The notes beneath the pieces were generated by a model that saw nothing but the letters and a program-made list of their open reading frames with translations, had not been told where the DNA came from and searched no databases. A program made the translations under genes and the position numbers. From Beroe ovata (lineage: Eukaryota; Ctenophora; Nuda; Beroida; Beroidae), in the NCBI GenBank assembly GCA_946803715.1, contig CAMPET010000236.1, positions 68,292-105,798 of the forward strand: a DNA stretch of 37,507 nucleotides. The letters run 5' to 3'. Positions 27,943 through 37,507 of this stretch are shown piece after piece (within the stretch, counting starts at the first letter, position 1; every line of letters starts with the position of its first letter).

Positions 27943-30147
27943 ATATGTCTGATTATTCAATATTCAAAACGAATTCAGTTTTTCAAAATCATCTTAATTG
28001 ATGCAGTTTTCCTATAATATTGTTCGTCCAGGGCCTGCTACGAAATTGTATTCGTCAACTGCAGAATCCTTTGTGTTCATTCTAAATTGTTTTGTCACGG
28101 ATGCAATAATAAAGGTATAAGGTAATCTGCATTAGTCAGTATCATTGATTTAAGTAATCAACTGTTGATCGATCAATCAGTCAGTGGAGATGAAATCATG
28201 CTCCAGCTTCTGACAGTCTTCATAATGCTTCTCGGATAATGAAGGGCGAATGATATTTATTGAATATTACTGTAAAATTGTTGGTTTATGGAGATCAAAT
28301 CCCAATTTCCTCGCCGATGACTTCTCGTATCGTAGTATCTTATCATTCCGCATAATCTCAGATATGGGAATCACTTCAATAATACTTTGATTGAATTTGC
28401 ACTTGTCTTAAAAATTGGATGCCTAATCACCCATTGATTCCGCAGTCCGGTGAGATTGTACTTGATGGTCATTGGTCGGTTCCTCCGCCTCGTCTCTCAC
28501 ATAAAGACTAGCTTATACAACATCTACTTGTTGTAATGGAGTACTGTGTAGGCACCCGTTGTCAAACACAAGGAAATATTTCATATTACGTGAATCAGGA
28601 GGGCCACTTAAGGTGAACTCTGTGATCCACGTGTATGGATCAGAAGGGTCAAATTATATTTTTCTGTGTGACCCTCCTGATCCACCACAGACTACAGACC
28701 ACTCTGTCGCAGAAGTTGATAGCCTGATCACACATTGAATGCAAATATCATTTCATGGATTGAGCTCTAGTGACACCTTATATCGCCGCATCTATTTGCC
28801 TTCTATAATATTGGGCAGTATCACCCGGCCCGGGTGACCCGGGGTCAGCTGTCAGGGACCCTGATTGAATGCCTACCGCATCCGCGATCCTTATGTGTCC
28901 CTTCGTGCACTGTCCCAAAGCTCTCTCTCATTCTGACGATTCTAGGTCTATATCAGCTACTCGGTTGACGGTTCGTATCCCCATGTATCATTAAACACGG
29001 GGTCAATATACATATTTTCGTCGTTACTGTATTCCGTTTAAATTCGAAAGATCTACTTCCAAAAATAGTTGACCCTCCATAGCGCTCATCATGACTGTGA
29101 CTGAGATGTACTGAGTTATCACTTTGCCCTTGAGCGCGTGAGATGTAAGCCGGTCTCAAACGAACAGTCAAATCCAGAAACCGAGGGAAATGCTATTCAT
29201 GATTTGACTGTGACGTCAAGGCAGATTGAACCCATTGAAGAGACTCCGAACACCACTGAAACCGAATCCAAATTTTGTAGAGAAAGCGTTTTCACCGCGT
29301 GCTGTTTAAGTGGACGAACCTTTTAGCCACTTTATATTTGCATCTCCTAAAATCAATAGACAGTGCTGCTCGTGAGTTATAGACAGTCGCATAAAGTTTC
29401 GGGCAGTGGTATATCTCAATTCTCAGTAAAAGAGTCCATTGGTCAGAAAATATTCGGACCTGAGCTGTACCTCTTATCTATTTGACCCGGGGTTCATAAC
29501 CAGTAGGTAATTATAAAAATGTTTTAGACTGTTAGAGTGTTAGACAATTATGCCTTACTAGTCTCGAGACTCATAATATGTAAACGAATATCCATCATTA
29601 TTACAGCTCGCAAGTCACACATGGATTGTTTGAGACGCAAAATCGAGCTTGCTCTGATTTCTTGCTTCAGTTTATGGCAGTTATTGGTTGGCGCTAAGTG
29701 TTTAGCATCTAATCCCAAGAGCTTAGTTTTCTCATAATGAAATCTATTGTGTGAATTTAATACTTTTGAAAGGTAGCGTACGCGTACCCACGGATATCAT
29801 TATACTTAGCCGAATCCGTCTGTTAAACTTACTGATAGAAAAACTCGTTGACAATCACGATTTTCATTTCGCGTGTTGTACGATAAGAGAAAATTTGAAC
29901 CAGTCAACTTGATTGTAGACCATTACCTACACCATTAAGTGCAGTTACACTTTGTCGGTGAGATTATTGAGCAGCTCATTCCCCAAGTCCCAGTGATTTT
30001 ATACCAATTCCTATAATTTCCTAATGAAGATACCGTTGGAATAGGTACCAATAAATAGTTGCTGATTCCGCTCAAAGCTTGATACCTACATTATTGATAG
30101 AAGTCACATTGTATGTTGACAGTTCAGCGTTTTGGATCCGGACTACC
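27943..30147. other. Upstream region of the LDLa receptor gene, no gene seen
   Basis: 2.2 kb. An inverted pair GAATCAGGAGGGCCAC (28592-28607) / GTGACCCTCCTGATCC (28668-28683) matches at 14 of 16. A palindrome CACCCGGCCCGGGTG lies near 28822-28836. A plus-strand open frame at 29138-29326 looks coding-like (polar, Thr/Glu-rich, ends FTACCLSGRTF), but no splice partner was found. Confidence 0.4.
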
Positions 30148-33100
30148 ATGCAAGCGCTTGTGAACGTTACCGTTTCCTATATTCTGTTTATTATGATTCC
30201 ACTCGCAACATCATCACCATCACAAGGTTTGCTATTGGAGGTTTTCATTGCGTAGAAATGCTTTTAGTTTTACCAGTACCTAGACTTCCATAACGGAGCA
30301 TGATTTCAATCAGCACTAGATCAATTAGCACTTGTTTTAGCACACTTTCATATAATTTCAGGTGACAATTACTACACAATTCGAGCTGTAAACGGCTTCC
30401 TGAAGGCATACAACATGGGAGAGAAAACAGAGATCGGCATGATATCGTACAAGTGTATGGCAAGTGACGAAACTTACACAGCCATTAGTTACAACGTCTA
30501 TGAGGTAACGTTTAGCAATCTCTGCAAAGATGATCCGGGTTTCTACCAAAACTGTGGGTTATTTGATTTAAATGAGTTGAATATCGATGATAGCCAAGTT
30601 GTCAAATCTGCACTATGCGGCCTGCCCATTTGCTCCTTCACTGACTTCATCTTCGGAGACCAGGTCATCTCCGGGACATACCACCACACACGCTGGCATT
30701 GCAATCCGAATTTTAAGTGCAACAATTTTAATAACACAGAAAATTGTCCCGGGGAGTGGTATTGGTGCCATTCTAGTGACCAGGTTATACCAATGTCCAA
30801 GAAGTGCGATGGCATATTGGACTGCCCGGTGTGGAGTGAAGACGAGACTGGGTGTGGTCATAGCTTTGGACTGGAGTGTCTTAATAATCAGCTGGGGGTC
30901 AATAGGATGAAGTGGAAAAAACCCCACAATGTATGCATCAACAGTACAGATGGGGACACAAGCGACTGTGGCAATGAGATTGACCTGATAGGATCGGAAA
31001 GGTGTGGCGAGTCTGACAAGGTAGGTAGATGTATATCGTCTGAAAACACTGAAATAGATTTCTACGAAGTTCAACGTTGCGGAACCCAGGTCTTACCATC
31101 AGACGATTCTGTGGTTTGCATTGATGGCAGTGATCATATCAATTGCACCAACAGAGATGTGGTTTTCAACTGTACCGATTCCAAGTTCAACTATACTATC
31201 ACACTGACTGATGTTGTCCTGTGTGAAAATCTGAATCTGTGTAGTGATGACCTCATCAATAAATGTGAAAGCCCAGAGAGAAGTTGTCGTCTTCACAGGC
31301 ACTTTGTTTGTGACGGTGTGCAACATTGCAAAAATGGTCAAGATGAGTCTTTTTGCACCAATAAGAAAACAGGTCTCAAATGTACAAGAGTTGTCAGGAA
31401 CAAAAGATTAGGAGAGTTTGAGCTTGATGTTCTTAAAGATTGGGTCCTTGATGGTGTGCAGGATTGCGAAAACGGCATGGATGAAGATCCAAAATATTGG
31501 AAACTTTGCACATACGAGATCAGTGGCAATGAATCAATTTCTCGATTTTCTTTCAAGCCTAGCTCATATCCTTGCAACTTCACATTCATCTGCAATGATA
31601 ACCCGGATAGTTTGCAATTCCTGGAGCCTACAGAAATGTGTAACGGCCAGAGAAAACCCAGCTGCGAAATCGAAGGACAACTCTGTAAGATCGCTCGAGG
31701 GAAGAATGTGTCAGTAAGAGCGTTGGCCTTGACCAGAACTAAGAAATACCTTTCTTCTTGTTTGCCGAGCACTGAAAATGAAGGTGCAGTCACGAATTGC
31801 AAGGATTACATTTTTGAGGATTCTTATGGTACAAAGCCTATTGTGATAGTTGGTCCGGAGGAAGGAACATTAGATTGTCGAAACCTCTTTGGAGAGTACT
31901 ATGTTTATGCTGCATGTTTGAGCTTGTGCATAAATCACCAGGTGAAATGTCCTGTGGCAGATATTCATTTTACCAGATCTTGCCCTTACCTCCCCAATAG
32001 GATAATGACCCTTACAAAACGCAATACCCTGACATTCGTGGAACAGACAGGTACAGAGGGAGAGTTTGTCAATCGGGAAATATTTCCTTGTTCCAATGGT
32101 AATTGCATACCATACACCCAAGTTTGTGATTTGGTTAATGATTGTGGGGATAACTCAGATGAGGATGATTGTGAGAACCATTTCTCGTGTTCAGCCCACA
32201 AGACTGAAATAATAAAGTACTCTCAGTTTTGTGATGGGTTCGTTGACTGTTCAGATGCAACTGATGAGTGTAGTCCAGAGTGTCATAACCATGGGAAGAA
32301 AATACTGACATCAGCTGTCCTCCAAAGCTTTGGTTGGTTGGTAAGCATACCTGCTACAATTCTGAATATGTTCATGATAATCAGAAACATTACCCATTTA
32401 ACAAAGGAGAAAAAGAAAGTCAATTTTTGCATTGATGCGTTCGTGACTTTGATTGCACTGGGTGACTTTTGTGTCGCTCTATACTTGCTTTGCATTTGTT
32501 TTGAAAACATGATGATGGGCAAAGACTTCTGCAAAAGAGAACTTGAATGGCTGACATCTGTTTCGTGTGGCTTCTATGGTGTCTTGTCAACGTTTGGATC
32601 ACAGTTATCAGTATTTGGCATCACTGTTCTCAGTTTGTACAGATCATATGTCATCAGGGAAATGAGAATTTCGGTTCAGCGGTCTTACCCATCATTTGTG
32701 ATGAAAGTTGCATTAACTTGTGCAGTTATCATGGGGGTATCTCTTCTTATCGCCATAACCCCAACTAATGTTTCATTGAGAAATGCTTACTTCTATAATG
32801 GCTATTACATTGAAAATGCTCCACTTTTTCTTGGGTCAAAACGAAATAACGATTTTATTCCCATTCTAGAGAAATATTTCGGGAAAGATGATGCCATACC
32901 CACAGATAGTGCTTATGGTATGAGGAACAAAATAAAGGAGATGTTTCGTAATTCTGATGATCCTGAGGGAACTGAAATCAAATTTAATGTTCTTGGTTTT
33001 TATGGTAGCAGTGGTCTCTGTACTTTTAAATATTTTGTGGACCCTCATGACCCACAACAGCATTTTACATGGACAATCATTGGAATCAACTTTTTATGCT

Positions 33101-33570
33101 TCATAATTATTTCCATAGCCTACTGTTCAGTTCAAGTAAAAGCTGTACAATCTTCAAACAGAGTTGGACATGTTGCAGCTAACAGATTTGGTCCTCTGCA
33201 AAGGAAAATAACCATGATCATTTTCACTGACTTTCTTTGTAAATTCCCTTTTATATTAGTGTGTTTTGTTCATTACACCAGAATCTTCGATGCAACAGGG
33301 CTTTATCCTGGGTTCTCGACCATCCTTCTGCCAATTAACACAGTGATTAACCCCATTCTTTATGACAAGTATCTCACTACTCTTCCCTCATGGATATTTA
33401 ATAGTTTTGCTAACCTGACTAGACTGAGGCATATCACTATGTCAGATGCAAGGCAAACTATGAATACATCAAATGATTTCAATGGGGTAGCCACAAGAAA
33501 TCCTGTTGTCACACAAGATGTCAATAATGGAGATTTCGAAATGCAGTGTTGTGAGAATACCAACAGCTGA
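30148..33570 (+). CDS. Orphan receptor: LDLa repeats plus class A-like 7TM domain
   Basis: Two exons, 30148-30226 and 30362-33570 (phase 1), 1095 aa. Exon 1 encodes a signal peptide (VSYILFIMIPLATSSP). The ectodomain of about 640 residues is rich in Cys and N-glycosylation sites. Clear LDL-receptor class A modules lie near 162-190 (KKCDGILDCPVWSEDETGC), 334-359 (FVCDGVQHCKNGQDESFC), 600-630 (QVCDLVNDCGDNSDEDDC) and 633-664 (FCDGFVDCSDATDEC), with more degenerate ones between. Seven TM helices start near 676. The TM3 cysteine (SCGFYG), LYRSY in place of DRY, a long extracellular loop 2 with SGLCTF, and TM7 INPILY (NPxxY) define a rhodopsin-like receptor. It is similar in layout to relaxin-type LDLa receptors and snail GRL101, but with no leucine-rich repeats seen. 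The ligand is unknown. The intron donor is GTTTGC. Confidence 0.88.
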
Positions 33571-34491
33571 TAAACTAACTGATTTTTGAATTATTTTATT
33601 TCCTTATGGATATTTGATGGTAAGTTGAGCTGTACCTTATTTATTTGAATAATATACTAATATAGGTTATCAAACATTCATACCAAATGTGAACATTCTA
33701 CATTTTAGAGGAATGATAAGTTGTGATCTGACCTACAATATAGTATAGCAGTCAAGTGTTCATGTTCATTCATATGCTCATTGATCCAGCCACATAGCCA
33801 GCAAAATATAAGAGTGATTAGTCATGTTAGCATTACTAATACACTTTGTGCAAACCGAGCTCTCATTAGGAGTATAGACTAGTACAGTGGTCTCAGGGCA
33901 CAACACTGATGACATCAGGGCCTGTCAGAAAAAACTGAAGGATAAGGTTCCATTCAAAAGTATGATAGGTACTACTTTAAGAATTCAGAGGGCCAATTTA
34001 ACTGAGGGGACCACAGCCCCCACCTCTGTCAATGTTTGCATTGATCAAGGATCATGCATATGGTTATAGCAATAGATACCATTACAAGCACCAAGGTAGG
34101 TGATGTTTCAAATGGCCAGACAGTTATTTAGAAATTGAAGGATGATGACGTCATCATTTTCATCAGAGTCCAGAGATCTAGTTTTTCCAATTTCCATTGT
34201 TCATTTGTTCAATCTGTAATTTGAAATTGATTGCATTAGCAAATCCAGTAGGTTGGTAAACGTAAACGTGCTCAATGCTGGAATTGTTGTTGCTATTAAA
34301 TGAATAGATAAATATTAACTGTAAGCATTGTTCATGATTCTGTCTATTTAATCATTTTATAGTGATCGTCTTCGATTAGTGAGCCCAATGATGTACGGAC
34401 GGAAAGTAGGTATCATATCATATCACGTGATTGTGAGCACAAAATTAATCAAGTGTCATGACGCGGCGGCCCTATTAGTTGCCGAGCTACT
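33571..34491. other. Receptor 3' flank, no gene seen
   Basis: AT-rich. No canonical polyadenylation signal was noted close to the stop. A GTG-initiated frame at 33887-34066 is not supported by splice sites or homology. Confidence 0.45.
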
Positions 34492-34997
34492 GTCGATCGA
34501 TGATAGACCCTGTCGAGAATTTCGTTCTGCGCGCGCAAGGCGCAAACTTAAGAATAATTATTCTTAGCGGCGCAAACTTATTATTCTCGCGAGGCGCAAA
34601 CTTATTCTCAGCGGCTTGCATCAGCGGTCTAGCATCGCCAGACAACCGAGCTACGCTTGGCCCGTTGGCCAAGGGCCAAGGCCCTGCTGTCGTGTCTGTG
34701 CACACGTTGCGCGCCCCTATTCTACTCAGTGAACTGAAAAGTCGTAGACCACGGAGACGCGCAGCGCGCGCGGAGTATTTGGGTCACGCAGCGCGGGAAC
34801 ATGTCGTGTCGTGAGTACTGCGCGAAACCAGGGTCTATAGATTGTCGATCGATGATAAAGTTGCCGGATGTTATCTGTCCATGTCCACTGTTTCTTGCGC
34901 GCGCCTTCATCGATGCTGGCCTCCGATATTGTCTGGCAATACTAAGCCGCGATGCAAGCCGCACGCGTGACGCGCGCGCAGAGCAAAACGAAATCCT

Positions 34998-35086
34998 TTG
35001 TAGGATTTTACCCTACCGTCGGTGCGCGCGATTTTCAATCCGCCAGGGATAAAATCCCGCCAGCAAGGGTAAGGTAAATCCTACAA
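34998..35086 (+). mobile_element. hAT-like MITE, copy 2
   Basis: 89 bp with terminal inverted repeats TTGTAGGATTT / AAATCCTACAA. It is flanked by a perfect 8-bp target-site duplication GAAATCCT (34990-34997 and 35087-35094). The core is shared with the 12902 copy. It is inserted into the composite repeat, hence younger than it. Confidence 0.85.
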
Positions 35087-35293
35087 GAAATCCTAGACAG
35101 TGGACATGCAGGGACAGGGTTTATCATCGATCGAAAACCTTCGATAACATCCGGCAAGACCTCTGTTGTCTGGCAATGCTAGACCGCTGATGCAAGCCGC
35201 GTGATCTCTGTCTGAGAATAAGTTTGCGCCGCGCGCGCGCAAAACGAAATTCTCGACAGGGTCTATCATCGATTGACAAGACCTCTGTTAGTC

Positions 35294-35319
35294 TGTTTCT
35301 CGCGCGCGCGCGAGAAACA
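35294..35319. repeat. 26-bp perfect palindrome with (CG)n centre
   Basis: TGTTTCTCGCGCG and its exact reverse complement meet without a spacer. The alternating CG core could adopt Z-DNA or a cruciform. It lies at the edge of the composite repeat. Confidence 0.9.
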
Positions 35320-35350
35320 AGCGAGATAACATCTGACAAGATATCGCCTG

Positions 35351-36692
35351 TCCATGTCTACATGCTACAAAGTCACGAAAGACTCAGACAAACAAACATG
35401 TTTTGTATGCTGTAATTAATTAGACTGTTCTTAATTTGGGTACATTGAAAGAAGGTTACTTAACAATGATATAACTGTTTGAGATTGGCACTTGAGTCCA
35501 TCTTATTTATTTATTTTATCTGTCAAAAACATTCTATTCTATTCTAACCTAATTATAATATAGACTGGGAAACCTGCCAAGTGGGCGTGATACACTACTC
35601 ATTGAATCATTGGACACGACAGCAGAAAATAGATTTAAAACAGTAACACTGAGCAGTTAATCCTCACAATGGAAGAGTGAGCATTATTTTTCACGTTCGA
35701 GACATTTCTTCAAACTATAATCACTCAAAGTTTACGATTGCCAAGTTATATTATATTTCATTTAGTTGCACTGCGTTCATTGACAAAACTAAGGGCTTCA
35801 CCGTAGGTCCGAGAAATGCACTGAAAAGATAAGCAACAGCTCAAGAAAAGTATGACTATTGCTTAATCACTATCAGCACTATGTTCAGTTTCCCCATTAG
35901 CAGAAAGAGAGCAAGGTAATGGAAGTAGGGTCTTCATAAATGAGCTTCAGCTGATCACTCTATCTCATGCACATGCAACTTCTACGCTACCATAGCAACA
36001 CACACAGATTGCAGAATAGCATGCCACTTTTGTCTACAAAGTCACGAAAGACACCTGTCTACAAAGTCATGAAAGACGCAATCAAACACCTTACCAAATT
36101 ATGATATAGATGTGTCATACCTTTTGAGTTTCATTCACTTGTACTCATCATGACATCATTGAATCTTCTCAAAGAGCATTCTCAAACTCCTTTTTTTGAA
36201 ATTTGAAGGAAAGTTCAAGCTAAGAGTAAGATACTGCTGTATATTTGTTACGCATTTCTTCATATTTATTGTACATTCCTCTTATTTAAATTTTAAAGCT
36301 TCTTGAATGCTTCTTAAATTGTTTTGAATTGGTAATTTGATCATCTTTTAAATGAGTTACAATCATCTCTTGTGTCTAATCAGTGTCTTTAGATGAATGT
36401 CCGTTCTAGCCCTATTAACCTTACACTGGTCTGGGACTCAACTCAACATTTAAAGTTCAACAATCAACATTTGATTTTGAACTTTCAAACATCAACCCTG
36501 ATAGGTGAGTGCAGATTTGATGCTGTTTTTGAATCAGTTTGTCTTCAGTACTGTATCAAGTTCTATAATGTACTTAGTTTGATTGGAATTCAATGATTGA
36601 TGAAATATGAATGATGATCAATGTTGGCTGCACACTGGTTCACAAGCAATTTTTTTGATCAATAAGAATGGTTTGATGAATAAGCCTTTCAA
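35351..36692. other. No gene seen
   Basis: AT-rich. The phrase CTACAAAGTCA(C/T)GAAAGAC occurs at about 35366, 36036 and 36059, a small dispersed direct repeat. No exon was recognised. Confidence 0.45.
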
Positions 36693-37507
36693 TTGCCCAC
36701 AGCCTCTCCCTCATCCAACTTTCCTACTCAGTCATCTAACCACCCCTTCCCTCTCATCCTACTTTCTCCTCTTCCAACTTCCCCTGACCCCTCCCAACTT
36801 TCCCTCCAACCTCCTCATCCAAGTTTGCCCCTCCTCAATGTTCTTTCAACTTCTCCGGCAACACATGACAGTTTACAATTACAACACAGGTTATCTCCCT
36901 TCTGTGATAGGGAAAAGAGGGATGGGCCTGCTCAGAGAGAATGTATCACTGACATCCATTCTGATGTTTGAGGTGAATATTTGAATAGTGAATGTATTTT
37001 TGATTTTGAAGAGACAATGTGCGATGACCCCAATGACCGATCGTTCATAATCAGTGTTGCTCGGTAAAATCATCATCTTACAACTAATAATTTACCAACT
37101 TCTTCCGTCTCTCCTCATTCAGCTCCTTCCCTCTCTCCTCATCCAACTTCAGAACTTCTCCCCTGCCTCCTCACCAAACTTCTCCCCTCTATCCTCATCC
37201 CACTTCTCACCTCCCTCACCATCCCAATTCTCCCTTCTCTCTTCATCCAACTTCATAACTTACCCCCTCCCTCCCTCTCACTTCTCCCCTCTTTACTCAA
37301 GCAAATTCTCCTCTCCTTCCTCATCTAACATGTCCCCTCTCTCCTCAAACAAATTCTCCCCTCCCTCCTCATTTACCTTCCCCCTCTCTCTTCATCCAAC
37401 TTCTCCCCTCTCTCTCCTCATTCAATTTCGGAACTTCTTCCCTCCCTCTTCATCCAACTTCTCCTCACTCTCCTCATACAACTTTAGACCTTCTCCCCCT
37501 CCCTCCT
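36693..37507. repeat. Polypyrimidine minisatellite, runs off the window end
   Basis: Degenerate CT-rich units built around CTCATCCAACTTCTCCCCTC, in two blocks (about 36693-36855 and 37085-37507) separated by about 230 bp of ordinary sequence. The strand bias is extreme: C+T on the plus strand. Open frames rich in Pro, Ser and Leu here are artefacts. Confidence 0.9.

Larger units (their letters stand above)
34492..35350. repeat. CpG-rich composite repeat with inverted units
   Basis: A unit starting GTCGATCGATGATAGACC, then TGTCGAGAATTTCGTT, GCGCGCGC, GGCGCAAACTTA, TTGCATCAGCGGTCTAGCAT and GCCAGACAAC (34492-34646) recurs in reverse orientation at 35165-35277. Partial units lie at 34846-34997 and 35105-35164. 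GCGCAAACTTA is tripled within the first unit. MITE copy 2 is nested inside. Open frames here are by-products of the low-stop GC-rich sequence. Confidence 0.85.

Noticed and set aside
29138-29326. Polar 62-codon plus-strand frame
   Set aside because: Coding-like but isolated; no upstream exon with a matching donor, and no recognisable family.
34479-35415. Several open frames on both strands in the CpG-rich block
   Set aside because: They track the GC-rich repeat units and nested MITE, overlap each other, and show no family resemblance.
36607-36984. 125-codon Pro/Ser/Leu-rich plus-strand frame
   Set aside because: Generated by the polypyrimidine minisatellite; a parallel frame of similar length exists in another phase.

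Overview
This window is nuclear DNA of an animal. The genes have spliceosomal introns, mostly 50-800 bp with GT..AG ends. Every recognisable product is a metazoan housekeeping or signalling protein. The intergenic DNA is AT-rich and carries microsatellites, foldback elements and (TTAGGG)n-like tracts. Short introns, close gene spacing and an LDLa-repeat orphan GPCR suggest an early-branching marine invertebrate such as a demosponge; that taxonomic guess is inference. No bacterial, phage, viral, CRISPR, rRNA or convincing tRNA feature was seen.

Left part (1-12.5 kb), all on the minus strand: the N-terminal exons of a ZIP-family (SLC39) metal transporter, cut by the window start; a nine-exon SEH1 nucleoporin gene (2466-6268) rebuilt here exon by exon; an intronless TSC1/hamartin gene (6578-8542); a possible two-exon micro-gene; an intronless AASDH gene with adenylation, carrier and beta-propeller domains (9277-12198); and a second possible two-exon micro-gene. 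SEH1 (a GATOR2 subunit) and TSC1 both act upstream of mTORC1, and only about 310 bp separate them.

Middle (12.9-21.8 kb), on the plus strand: a hAT-like MITE beside an older GC-rich repeat, six-exon HSDL2 (SDR plus SCP2 domains), a single-exon four-TM protein of unknown family, single-exon NATD1, and a 13-exon membrane-anchored histidine acid phosphatase (lysosomal type).

Right part (21.8-37.5 kb): about 8.4 kb without a recognisable gene but rich in structured DNA (an inverted-repeat element enclosing telomere-like repeats, a second telomere-like tract, several hairpins, a 144 bp foldback element). Then comes a two-exon gene for a 1095-residue receptor with a signal peptide, several LDLa modules and a class A-like 7TM domain (30148-33570). 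It is followed by a CpG-rich composite repeat (about 34.49-35.35 kb) with a second copy of the hAT-like MITE nested in it, and a polypyrimidine minisatellite running off the end.

The genes form no operon-like pathway. Shared themes are nutrient/lysosome biology (SEH1, TSC1, acid phosphatase, ZIP) and acyl/amino-acid metabolism (AASDH, HSDL2). The clearest new material is the two-copy MITE with target-site duplications, the element enclosing telomere-like DNA, duplicated splice donors in two genes, and the orphan LDLa-7TM receptor.
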